In this document: positions 1 through 7,536 of the stretch, one piece after another
Numbering within the stretch: the stretch's first letter is position 1
How the letters are laid out: every line of letters begins with the position of its first letter
Source: Sphingobacterium sp. ML3W
GTDB lineage: Bacteria > Bacteroidota > Bacteroidia > Sphingobacteriales > Sphingobacteriaceae
Direction: 5' to 3'
Length of the DNA: 64,000 nucleotides
NCBI RefSeq assembly: GCF_000747525.1
Contig: NZ_CP009278.1
Location: forward strand, 1,860,001-1,924,000
Notes under the pieces: model-generated
What the model was told of the DNA's origin: nothing
Database searches by the model: none
The model's input: only the letters and a program-made list of their open reading frames with translations
Translations under genes and position numbers: made by a program

Positions 1-933
1 AAAAATGAAAAAGGTAAAGTAAATATCCAACCAGTAACCTATAAATTAAACGGTAACGACATCGCTGCAAATGTGTATTTGCCTGCCAACTATGATCCAC
101 AAAAGAAGTATGTTGCTATAACTGTAGCGCACCCCAATGGCGGTATTAAAGAGCAGACAGCAGGCTTGTATGCGCAACGATTGGCAGAAGCTGGGTTTAT
201 TGCTATAACCGCTGATGCTACTTTTCAAGGGGCAAGCGGAGGTAAACCTCGTCATACGGACAAGCCTTTCTTCCGTGTTGAAGATATTCGTGGCATGGCA
301 GATTATATCAGCCAATTTCCGGGCGTCGATATCGACCGTATAGGTGCATTGGGTATCTGTGGTGGTGGCGGTTACACGTTAAAAGCTGCACAGTCGGACA
401 AAAGGTTAAAAGCGGTGGCAACATTGAGTATGTTCAACTCCGGCGAAGTACGTCGTAATGGTTTTCAGAACTCACAAATAAATACGGTGGCGCAACGTAT
501 GAAACAGGCTTCCGATGCGCGTAAACAAGAGGCTGTGGGCGGAGAATTGGTTTTTTCTGGTGTCGCTAGCATCACGGACGAAGAGATCGCTAAGACCAGT
601 ACAGATCTGTACCGTGAGGGCTATGAGTATTATTACAGATCGCATACGCACCCGAATTCTACCTTTCTATATACGACCAGTAGTCTAATGGAACTGATGA
701 CTTGGGATGCTACGGATCAAATAGAGCTTTTAGATCAACCTTTGTTAATGATATCTGGAAGTAAATCGGATACCAAATACATGACTGACGAAGCATTTCC
801 TAAAGCGATAAATGCCAAAAGTAAAGAGATGTTTCTAATAGATGGGGCGACCCATATACAAACGTATTGGAAACCTGAGTATGTAGCGCAAGCGGTTAAT
901 AAACTAGTAGAATTTTATCATAAAAACTTATAA
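1..933 (+). CDS. Alpha/beta hydrolase of dienelactone-hydrolase type, 5' truncated by window start
   Basis: The reading frame is open from base 1, so the gene starts upstream; the GTG at 73 is only the first in-window start-like codon. The protein has the alpha/beta-hydrolase layout: an early strand with an AHPNGG oxyanion-type loop, a nucleophile elbow G-I-C-G-G-G with Cys in place of Ser as in dienelactone hydrolases, a late Asp (near LMISGSKSD) and a His in DGATHIQTYW. It should hydrolyse an ester-like small molecule, but the substrate is unknown. Its stop codon overlaps the start of the cupin gene by one base, so the two are translationally coupled. Family assignment is firm; the role is not. 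Confidence 0.85.
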   Translation, partial: KNEKGKVNIQPVTYKLNGNDIAANVYLPANYDPQKKYVAITVAHPNGGIKEQTAGLYAQRLAEAGFIAITADATFQGASGGKPRHTDKPFFRVEDIRGMADYISQFPGVDIDRIGALGICGGGGYTLKAAQSDKRLKAVATLSMFNSGEVRRNGFQNSQINTVAQRMKQASDARKQEAVGGELVFSGVASITDEEIAKTSTDLYREGYEYYYRSHTHPNSTFLYTTSSLMELMTWDATDQIELLDQPLLMISGSKSDTKYMTDEAFPKAINAKSKEMFLIDGATHIQTYWKPEYVAQAVNKLVEFYHKNL

Positions 934-1421
934 TGATGAAGCTTCTTTTTAATTACTTATTCTTCGCTTTACCCGTTTTATTTACGGCTTGTTGTAATCA
1001 TGTACAGACTTCAGGGTTGAAAAAGAATGAAGAACCTGTTTTCGCTAGAGGAGAAAAAGTAGTTAGCGAAAATTTTGTCGGAACAGTATGGCTGAACTAT
1101 TTAGCGGAGAATGATACGACCTTTAATGTCAATATCGGATCGGTGACTTTTGCTCCTGGTGCCAGAACCAATTGGCATTACCATAAAGGAGGTCAGATCT
1201 TATTGGTTACCGAGGGTAAAGGTTTATACCAAGAGAAGGGTAAGCCTGTAGAGATTATTGAAAAAGGGCAGGTTGTTAAATGTCCGCCTCATATAGAACA
1301 TTGGCATGGCGCTACGTCTACCGACACGATGATGCATGTTGCTATCGGTACTAATACCAATATTGGTGGTGCTGTGTGGCTGAAGCCTGTTACTGAGGAG
1401 GAGTATGGTTCTTTTCGGTAG
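933..1421 (+). CDS. Cupin-domain lipoprotein
   Basis: A 162-residue protein with a hydrophobic N-terminus and a lipobox-like FTACC, then a single cupin barrel. Cupin motif 1 is visible as GARTNWHYHKGGQILLV (two His and a Gln near residue 85) and motif 2 as PPHIEHWHGA (residues ~125-135), so a metal site is likely. Small cupins of this type accompany quinone or aromatic-ring processing enzymes and carboxymuconolactone-decarboxylase-like proteins. Start chosen at 933 because it overlaps the hydrolase stop (TAATG); a second Met follows directly. Probably co-transcribed with the hydrolase and located in the periplasm. Precise function is inferred only at family level. Confidence 0.85.
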   Translation: MMKLLFNYLFFALPVLFTACCNHVQTSGLKKNEEPVFARGEKVVSENFVGTVWLNYLAENDTTFNVNIGSVTFAPGARTNWHYHKGGQILLVTEGKGLYQEKGKPVEIIEKGQVVKCPPHIEHWHGATSTDTMMHVAIGTNTNIGGAVWLKPVTEEEYGSFR

Positions 1422-1499
1422 TTAATTTAGTAGGTTAGAACTAAGATGATGAAGTCCTATTTTTACATTGAAATTTTAGCTTTTTTTTTGTTTTTGCAG

Positions 1500-1992
1500 C
1501 TGCCGTTGGTATAGCGGGTGTTTGCAATGAGCGCAGCGGATTGCAAAAAGCCTGCTAGCGCTAGCTCGCCGTCTGCGAGTTGAGCGAGGGTGGTGGACCG
1601 AGAGGTACGTAGTACTGGGGGACAGCATATGTCGGTGAGCGTGGCTGGCGGTATTTTTGATAGCGTGGGTTTGTGTGTGAGGGATTTCAAAAGTGGTGAC
1701 AGTCGAAAGCTCGCCTACACAAGGGTGCCTAGGCATGAATGGGGCTGTGAAACTATTGGCCAGCCTATGGCAACAGAAGCCCGAGCGATCTGCAGGCGAG
1801 CCAAATTCGAGGCGACGGTGGATGAAGCAGTGCATACTTGATGGTGAATGGAATGAAGCTTGTCGAAATGCAAAGAGCAGGAGAGTATGCGCTGTGACAG
1901 ACAGAGTAGTCGCCTATGAGGAGGAGGACTGAACTGCAAGGATGATGACAATCTGCGTTAGCACCCGTAGGGTAAAGAGGCTCTATAGGATG
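1500..1992 (+). ncRNA. Putative structured RNA or folded repeat element, class unknown
   Basis: This 0.5-kb stretch is clearly G+C-richer than its flanks and its open frames give no recognisable protein. It contains nested complementarity: TTTGCAAT (1521-1528) with ATTGCAAA (1540-1547); the palindrome GCTAGCGCTAGC at 1554-1565; CTCGCC (1710-1715) with GGCGAG (1795-1800), enclosing GGGGCT/AGCCC; GGCGAC (1811-1816) with GTCGCC (1909-1914), enclosing an 11-bp helix of 1828-1838 with 1884-1894 that has one G-U pair. These are helices inside helices, as in folded RNA. It does not match RNase P RNA, tmRNA, SRP RNA or a group II domain V that I can recognise. Strand and ends are guesses; it could be a dispersed repeat. 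Confidence 0.4.
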
Positions 1993-2286
1993 CTTTTTTA
2001 ATATATGGCTGAATCATATAGTGCCTCTTTGGATTGGCGTCATTCTTTGCTGAAGGAGGACGAGGAATGCCTTATTTCCTTTTTTTGGATTATATTTTAT
2101 TTACCTTTATCAGTTATATAACAGATGTAATTCTGATAATGCTTGCTTTTTTTTGATTATATCTTCTTATATTGTTGAAAATAAGAATGTTGTGTGTTTT
2201 TGTTTTTGATAAAAAAAAGTGAAATTGTATTGAAAATAAGTTGTAACTAAGTTTTTGTAATACAGTTGTTTACATAAAATATAAGG

Positions 2287-2320
2287 GGGGTTACCGACAT
2301 GAATGTCGGTAACCCCTTTA
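2287..2320 (+). terminator. Strong hairpin, probable intrinsic terminator
   Basis: Perfect 14-bp inverted repeat (2287-2300 with 2303-2316) followed by TTTATT on the plus strand. It separates the cupin/structured region from the next operon. An ATG at 2303 lies inside the right arm, which argues that the downstream gene really starts at 2336. Confidence 0.75.
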
Positions 2321-2335
2321 TTAAGCGTAAAAATA

Positions 2336-3376
2336 ATGACAAAAAAGGATTTAACTAACTCAATTGTAGAGCGTAAAAATGTTATTAATAATACCATTGC
2401 TCTACCAGAAATTTATAAAGCGATTGGCTTCGCAGGCATCATGTTTGAAAAGAAATATAGATTTACTAAGAGCCAATTAGAGAATTTTTATGAGGTGGAA
2501 TCAAGAACAATCGAGCGATTGTTATCTAACCACGAAGAAGAGCTTAAAGAAAGCGGCTATGAGGTCATTAATAGTGATCGTTTACGCGAGTTTAAGCAAG
2601 TGGCTTTGTCAAGTGATCTATCAGATTTTACGCAAAAGGATAAGGATAGTATTTCGACGTCACCTGTATTAGGCATATTTACTTTTAAGGCATTTTTGAA
2701 TGTTGGTATGTTACTCGCTGAATCTGAGCGAGCTCGTCAGGTTAGATCATTGATTTTGGATATTATTATTGATGTATTAAACCAAAAAGCTGGAGGTCAT
2801 ACTAAGTTTATAAATCAACGAGAAGAACAGTATCTACTTGCTGCAATGGATGAATTTTCATACCGTGAAAAATTCACAAATGCTATTGATAAATTTATAG
2901 CTAAAAATAGTTTTAAGTATAGTCAATTAACGGATAAAGTTTATAAAAGTATTTTTAAAGAAGATGCGCAAGAGTACAAGAAAATTTTAAAATTGAAAGT
3001 CAAGGAAAGTGTACGATCAACGTTTTATAGTGAGATCTTACGTGTGGTATCTGATTACGAAAATGCATTTGCAAAGGAATTGGAAAGAGCGTTTGAAGTT
3101 AAAAAGGAAAAATTAAGCTTATCCGAAGCTCATCAGCTTTTTAATGATTTTGCTGTACGGGCAGAAGATATGATGGAAGCTTCAATAAACGATGCTCGTT
3201 CTAAGATGGCAAGTCGAGATCTCGTTTTTAGAGACGCTCTACATACTAAACTTGAAGAGTATGTAAAGGAAATTTCGGAAGATGATTTTGATAAGTTTTT
3301 TGGAGAGCAAAGTATGGCACTTGAAAAACGATTAGAACAAAATGAAGATGTTTTTAAGCGTTTAAAGGATAGATAA
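2336..3376 (+). CDS. DNA-binding-like partner protein of a Doc toxin (RhuM/Rha-like N-terminus)
   Basis: A 346-residue, highly charged soluble protein. Residues ~40-85 read like a helix-turn-helix region of the kind found in RhuM/Rha-type proteins fused or linked to Fic/Doc domains; the C-terminal half is long-helical and coiled-coil-like. Start taken at 2336 (MTKKDL), because the in-frame ATG at 2303 is inside a terminator hairpin. The stop overlaps the doc start by one base (TAATG), which implies coupled expression. By position it should be the antitoxin or autoregulator of the Doc protein, although at 346 residues it is far longer than Phd-type antitoxins. Function is inferred from context. 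Confidence 0.65.
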   Translation: MTKKDLTNSIVERKNVINNTIALPEIYKAIGFAGIMFEKKYRFTKSQLENFYEVESRTIERLLSNHEEELKESGYEVINSDRLREFKQVALSSDLSDFTQKDKDSISTSPVLGIFTFKAFLNVGMLLAESERARQVRSLILDIIIDVLNQKAGGHTKFINQREEQYLLAAMDEFSYREKFTNAIDKFIAKNSFKYSQLTDKVYKSIFKEDAQEYKKILKLKVKESVRSTFYSEILRVVSDYENAFAKELERAFEVKKEKLSLSEAHQLFNDFAVRAEDMMEASINDARSKMASRDLVFRDALHTKLEEYVKEISEDDFDKFFGEQSMALEKRLEQNEDVFKRLKDR

Positions 3377-3873
3377 TGAGATTTATTTATATTGAACGCA
3401 TCGAGGATGTCATAAAAGCGCATGATAAAGTCATTGCTATATCAGGCGGATTGCCTGGAGTAAAGAATATTGAATATATTGACAGTGTAATTTATCAAAT
3501 TAGGAATGATGACTATTATCCAGAGTTTGAAGATAAATTGACGCATCTTGTTTTTTCAGTCAATAAATTTCATGCTTTCCAGGATGGAAATAAGCGTAGT
3601 TCAATAGCTGTTGGTGGATTGTTCTTAGAATTGAATGGTTTTGACTATGTAGGATCACGATTTATTCGTGAAATGGAAAATATTACTGTATGTGTTGCTG
3701 AAGATATTATTGATAAAGATATGCTTTGGGAATTAATCTATTCTATTATTTACGAAGATGATTTTCCGGAAGAATTGAAAATTAGACTGACTCATTCATT
3801 GTTAAGAGCTCAAGCATTAAACTTATTGAAACTGGATGATGACGATGATGTGGAGTTTGAAGATGTATTTTAA
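3376..3873 (+). CDS. doc: Doc/Fic-family toxin (death-on-curing)
   Basis: A 165-residue protein with the Doc signature HAFQDGNKRSS (residues ~73-83), i.e. H-x-F-x-D-x-N-K-R. This is the Doc variant of the Fic motif; in phage P1 Doc it phosphorylates EF-Tu. The usual Fic second Arg is absent, as expected for Doc. The last ~15 residues are a run of Asp/Glu, an acidic tail not typical of Doc. It is translated from a start overlapping the stop of the upstream DNA-binding-like gene, so the two form a toxin-antitoxin-like pair. The family call is strong; toxicity and the identity of the antitoxin are inferred. Confidence 0.85.
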   Translation: MRFIYIERIEDVIKAHDKVIAISGGLPGVKNIEYIDSVIYQIRNDDYYPEFEDKLTHLVFSVNKFHAFQDGNKRSSIAVGGLFLELNGFDYVGSRFIREMENITVCVAEDIIDKDMLWELIYSIIYEDDFPEELKIRLTHSLLRAQALNLLKLDDDDDVEFEDVF

Positions 3874-4205
3874 CATTATTAAATGCCAAATAATGATATT
3901 CTTTATAAGGGGTAGAGTTATCTCCACCCATGGTCATAGGATTAAAAGGTAGGGGATTGTGTGCGTATTTCAACGGTTTTGCTCATTTTCAAAATTCTAT
4001 ATGTCAAACGTCGATTCAAAAATTCTCATTTGCTCAATCTGCGTATTTATAGCCTCCTCTATTCTATTTAGAAAAATTTGATTATTGTAACAAAAGCTTC
4101 TAATGTTAATAATCATTGATTCTATCTTTACATAATGCTTCTAAAATCCTTGTCTTCAAAGTAGAAGCCATCTTCCTTTATTTTTTTAACAAGAGTGTAA
4201 ATTAG
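3874..4205. other. A+T-rich intergenic region with possible minus-strand coding remnants
   Basis: No intact gene is visible. On the minus strand two short protein-like fragments can be read in different frames: one ending QMRIFESTFDI near 4000 and one containing EDGFYFEDKDFRSIM near 4140-4180. They lack starts and are interrupted by stops, so they look like decayed coding sequence of unknown origin rather than genes. Confidence 0.3.
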
Positions 4206-4493
4206 ACTATCTACTACAGAAATTTCCGAGGGTCAGACTTTTGGGTAGAGTTTAGAAAGGATATCTATCATACCGAGTATCTTGAGGCTCTTGGATTGAA
4301 CGGGTGGCAAGTGAAGGCTGTTTTGTTTGCCAAAGACAAAGGGAAAATAACGAATAGTGATTATCAGGTGTTAAATAGTATATCCAAAAGAACTGCAACA
4401 ACTGAATTGACAGAACTGGTAGATAAGTTCAAAGTTCTTATTAAAACAGGGACATCCGGCTCGAGTATCTTCTACAAGATTGTGGGGCAATAG
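4206..4493 (+). pseudogene. C-terminal remnant of an AlbA-2/Schlafen-type ATP-binding (RecG-like C-terminal) regulator
   Basis: Directly after an in-frame stop at 4203-4205 the frame reads through FWVEFRKDIYHTEYLEALGL and on to the stop at 4493. This includes the winged-helix tail typical of Bacteroidota AlbA_2 proteins (KGKITNSDYQVLNSISKRTA, then TGTSGSS). The family is usually 400-550 residues, with an AlbA_2 domain at the N-terminus; only about 95 residues remain and there is no upstream start apart from TTG 4296 inside the wing helix. I read it as a dead 3' fragment left by deletion. The recognition of the tail is confident, that of the full ancestor less so. Confidence 0.7.
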
Positions 4494-4520
4494 TGGGGCA
4501 AAAACTGCCATAGTGGGGCA
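4482..4520 (+). repeat. Three direct copies of GTGGGGCA
   Basis: GTGGGGCA occurs at 4482-4489, 4493-4500 and 4513-4520; the last two are within TAGTGGGGCA. The repeat spans the stop codon of the AlbA-type remnant and may mark a slippage or deletion junction. Confidence 0.6.
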
Positions 4521-4571
4521 ATATAGCATGAAATGATTTTATATTTATTGCTGACAAAATGATGTGTTTTT

Positions 4572-4598
4572 AATTGTGCAACTCCCCGTTGCACAATT
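4572..4598. terminator. Bidirectional terminator-like hairpin
   Basis: Perfect 11-bp stem (4572-4582 with 4588-4598) and a TCCCC loop, between the plus-strand remnant and the 3' end of the minus-strand XRE gene. Confidence 0.6.
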
Positions 4599-4617
4599 GA
4601 TATATATAAGAACTAGC

Positions 4618-5022
4618 TTATTTGCTGTTCAATAATTTTTCTAAAAGTTCTACTTTAGATTTCTCGGATTCAAGGAGGCGCTCGTAGAGTTTTTTGTTTT
4701 CTTCGTGAGCTTCGATTAGTTTTTCTATGGGATTGAATGAGAAAGTGGAATTTGTACTGTATGCGCCGGCACCACTGTTGTCATGGAAAGAGTTAAAATA
4801 ATTAAACACAGCTTCTTCACTAAAATTTTCAATAGCATCTGTAGTAACGCCCAAAATTTCGGCTACCTGAGCCAAAAGATCTTCTTCTATAGATTCACTG
4901 CGTTCTATGTTGGAAACGGTCTGCTGACTTACACCTAGTGCATTTGCCAGTGCTTCTTGCTTCATACCACGCAACTCGCGTAAGCGACTGATTTTTGGTC
5001 CAATCTTGTTTTCCTTACTCAT
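4618..5022 (-). CDS. XRE-family HTH transcriptional regulator
   Basis: A 134-residue protein. Residues ~8-62 are an HTH_3 domain with the helix pair KQEALANALGVSQQTVSNIE. A linker and a C-terminal coiled coil follow (EENKKLYERLLESEKSKVELL), likely used for dimerisation. This architecture is common in Bacteroidota for single-domain repressors on mobile DNA. It is divergent from the three-gene cassette starting at 5191, with 168 bp between, so it is the natural candidate repressor of that cassette as well as of itself. A -7 box lies only a few bases before its start. Confidence 0.85.
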   Translation of the reverse strand: MSKENKIGPKISRLRELRGMKQEALANALGVSQQTVSNIERSESIEEDLLAQVAEILGVTTDAIENFSEEAVFNYFNSFHDNSGAGAYSTNSTFSFNPIEKLIEAHEENKKLYERLLESEKSKVELLEKLLNSK

Positions 5023-5026
5023 ACTT

Positions 5027-5034
5027 CAAAGTTA
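5027..5034 (-). promoter_or_regulatory. Bacteroidota -7 box (TAACTTTG) for the XRE gene
   Basis: On the minus strand TAACTTTG matches TAnnTTTG and ends five bases before the ATG at 5022, so transcription would begin at or next to the start codon (leaderless mRNA). No clear -33 TTTG was identified. Confidence 0.45.
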
Positions 5035-5190
5035 ATAATATTCTGTCATTTGTTTATCGAGAATCTTATGCTTTGGTAATTTACAAATTTTTGATTGTTT
5101 TTTACTAAAGAGATTGGTGCGTTACAAGTCGTTTTAGTTCGGTACGTGAGGTTTTCTATAGTTATTTGTATAAACCAAATGTAAACAGTT

Positions 5191-5658
5191 ATGGGAAATA
5201 AAAAAGAGAAAATCGTTGAAGTTAGCCGTTTTGATAAATACGCTGAGATCAATGAAGTCTATTCAAGTCTAGACAGGACTTATCAAATTAATGTACCTAG
5301 TAATTTTAGAATGCTTTGCACTATTCTAGATGTTAAAGTTGATGATATTCTTAAAGATTTTATGTGGCTGGTAAGCTATTCTGTACATAGTAATACTACT
5401 AATAAAAGAAGAAAAGCTGCCCGAAAGTTTTTTATGAGTTGTAGGTATGGTCAACCTGGGTATTCGGAAGAGCAAATTAACCAGATGTTTGACGAGCTTA
5501 AAGCAGAACGACTAAACTATGATACTATAGATGGAATGGAACGTGAAGATTTAGAGTTGTTTTGGAGAAATAACCATATGTATAAACAACATTGGTTTAA
5601 GCGATGGTTTAATAAAAAATGTCGTAAAGAGGCTATAACAGTACTTAATGATTATTAA
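5191..5658 (+). CDS. Hypothetical protein, first gene of an unknown three-gene cassette
   Basis: A 155-residue soluble protein with no signal peptide or membrane segment and no family I recognise. The N-terminal half (residues ~25-60) has a helix-rich pattern ending in VDDILKDFMWLVSYSV; the middle has a conserved-looking RRKAARKFF, and the C-terminus is basic and aromatic (KQHWFKRWFNKKCRKEA). Thirteen bases separate it from the next gene and all three genes point the same way, so it is probably the head of an operon controlled from the gap shared with the divergent XRE repressor. Composition is normal for the window. Function unknown. Confidence 0.7.
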   Translation: MGNKKEKIVEVSRFDKYAEINEVYSSLDRTYQINVPSNFRMLCTILDVKVDDILKDFMWLVSYSVHSNTTNKRRKAARKFFMSCRYGQPGYSEEQINQMFDELKAERLNYDTIDGMEREDLELFWRNNHMYKQHWFKRWFNKKCRKEAITVLNDY

Positions 5659-5670
5659 AGCATTAATACG

Positions 5671-6297
5671 ATGATAGAATTTGATAGCATTGTTGTGCAA
5701 ACCCAATGTAGGGTTTCGCTTCAAAAAGGAGAAGTTACTTCGTTTAGTATTGACGAGGATTCTGACAGAGCGGGGTGGATTGAAATAGACATAGTAAATG
5801 GAGAACTGGTCATATATACAAGACCTGAATTTTATGGCTTTTTATTATTACATGACTATTATCCTAAAATAAATATAACCTTCAATGAGTTGAAAGGCCT
5901 TAGATTACTAGATCGTTGCTTTGTGAAATCAATAGATACGTTGCTTTTACATCAAACCGGTATTATTGTTAAAGAAGGAAGTTTGAATATATGTGTAGAT
6001 GCATTTTCAATAGATTGCACCGTGCTAAAAAATGCCCGTGTAAAAATATCAGGTGAAAGCATTATCTCACATATCTTAACGAATCAAAAGGCGATTTATG
6101 ATGGTTCAGCATTTGAATGTTCAGAAGGGACTGTACATGCTCATTTTGATTCGACAATTTCAATCTGGTATACAACTGAGGTTGAAATAGGACTTTGGGG
6201 ACGTAGTAAGCTAACTTATCGAGATACCCCTAGGATGAAGATAGTTCAGATTGACGAGGGGTGTTCCTTGAAAGCCTTGGAGATACCTTTAACATAA
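5671..6297 (+). CDS. Cytoplasmic DUF2807/GIN-like beta-helical protein
   Basis: A 208-residue protein. Its short alternating strands (FDSIVVQTQCRVSLQKGE, then ELVIYT, LLLHQTGIIVKEGSL, NARVKISGE, STISIWYTTEVEI) resemble the head-GIN/DUF2807 domain, a right-handed beta-helix-like fold that Bacteroidota usually export. This copy has no signal peptide and begins directly with the domain, so it appears to be cytoplasmic, which is unusual. It sits between two unknown soluble proteins in one operon, 18 bases before the next start. The DUF2807 link is a pattern judgement made by eye; a structure search would settle it. Confidence 0.6.
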   Translation: MIEFDSIVVQTQCRVSLQKGEVTSFSIDEDSDRAGWIEIDIVNGELVIYTRPEFYGFLLLHDYYPKINITFNELKGLRLLDRCFVKSIDTLLLHQTGIIVKEGSLNICVDAFSIDCTVLKNARVKISGESIISHILTNQKAIYDGSAFECSEGTVHAHFDSTISIWYTTEVEIGLWGRSKLTYRDTPRMKIVQIDEGCSLKALEIPLT

Positions 6298-6315
6298 CAC
6301 CTAAACTGAGGCATT

Positions 6316-7446
6316 ATGCACCACGTAGAATACGAAAATAATTACATTACACTATTGACAGAACAGGAAATATTAAATCCGTATTTAGTATTTGAGAATT
6401 TGTTTGTTGATTTTTCGTCCGCAGAAGCATTGCAAGATGAAATATTTGAAATCTTGACAATAGCTATACGACGAAATTACTGGTTGACTTATGATTCTCC
6501 TCTTGTTTTATACAAAAAGTACAAGAAGCTTGTCCGGATATTTGAAGCAGGATGGTTAATCTGTAAAATAAGACCTGTGACTTGTGTTCGCGAGAATCTT
6601 TTAATCCCCTATGATGAGATTGAGGCTGTCGTACCAAAGAGAAAAAAAATAAAAATTATTAAAGATGGATTTTCTGAGGGGTATCGGACAGTTATTTTTT
6701 CTTATAACTCTAGCTCGCTAGATACCATACGTTCAGATCTTTTCTATTTACTATTTGAGGGACTAATGCCTACTTGTGTGAAGTATTCAGATGAGATCGA
6801 TGAATATTATTTTAGAATGATCCAGCAAATGAATGATCTTATTAGTGCGCTTCATACAGTGTATTATTATGAAAAGGATAATATCTTATCTGCAACAGAT
6901 ATGGAAGTTTTGAAGACTATGTGTGATGAGTTTATGACTAGAGAATCTTTTTTTGATTATAATAGCGATTTGCAAGGTGGGTTAAGCTACGCCAATAAGG
7001 AAGAGATTAAAAATGCCCTAACTATATCACGTAAAATTCTTTTTACTACTAATTTTTGGAAACTACACGGTAATCCAGGTAATATACTATACTACTATCA
7101 TGACTTTTTGTTTATCCTTGACTCTTATTGGATTCATTATCTAGAACTTTGTAATGAAGATACAGATTTTAACACCAAATGGGAATACCCTGAAGAGAAA
7201 AAGCAAGAGATATACAATTCTGGGTATGAATGGATAAAACGGCCATGGAAGTTGTTACATGATAAATTTGAAAAGCGATCGATTTATGAGTGGCGAAATT
7301 TACTTGATAAATGTTTAGAGGATGTTCTGAGTAATCGATTTATCGGTTATAGCACCGATTCTCATAATGAAGATATCTTGAGCTTTATTAACTCTTTACT
7401 TGTCTTGGAATCACTGCAAGAATATGAGCCTCAAATATATTATTAA
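6316..7446 (+). CDS. Hypothetical protein, third gene of the unknown cassette
   Basis: A 376-residue soluble protein, rich in Tyr, Phe and acidic residues, without signal peptide, membrane segments or recognisable catalytic motif. A basic patch PKRKKIKIIKDG sits near residue 108, and the C-terminal half is predicted mainly helical. It is followed by a clean intrinsic terminator, which closes the 5191-7446 operon. Its place inside a mobile island, next to a Doc system and under a divergent XRE repressor, makes it cargo; whether that is defence, superinfection immunity or something else cannot be read from the sequence. Confidence 0.7.
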   Translation: MHHVEYENNYITLLTEQEILNPYLVFENLFVDFSSAEALQDEIFEILTIAIRRNYWLTYDSPLVLYKKYKKLVRIFEAGWLICKIRPVTCVRENLLIPYDEIEAVVPKRKKIKIIKDGFSEGYRTVIFSYNSSSLDTIRSDLFYLLFEGLMPTCVKYSDEIDEYYFRMIQQMNDLISALHTVYYYEKDNILSATDMEVLKTMCDEFMTRESFFDYNSDLQGGLSYANKEEIKNALTISRKILFTTNFWKLHGNPGNILYYYHDFLFILDSYWIHYLELCNEDTDFNTKWEYPEEKKQEIYNSGYEWIKRPWKLLHDKFEKRSIYEWRNLLDKCLEDVLSNRFIGYSTDSHNEDILSFINSLLVLESLQEYEPQIYY

Positions 7447-7507
7447 TTCACCTTGAGAATGATGTTCATTTACTATTATAAAAATTCGATAGGCATAATA
7501 GGAGAAG

Positions 7508-7536
7508 GTCGTTGGCATAAAACCAACGACTTTTTT
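7508..7536 (+). terminator. Intrinsic terminator closing the three-gene cassette
   Basis: GTCGTTGG (7508-7515) pairs with CCAACGAC (7523-7530), followed by TTTTTT. It just overlaps the stop codon of the convergent ATPase gene. Confidence 0.8.

Noticed and set aside
1463..1951. Several overlapping open frames on both strands (e.g. 1590-1841, 1476-1835)
   Set aside because: They overlap one another, give no protein-like text, and lie in the G+C-rich folded region where stops are rare by composition.
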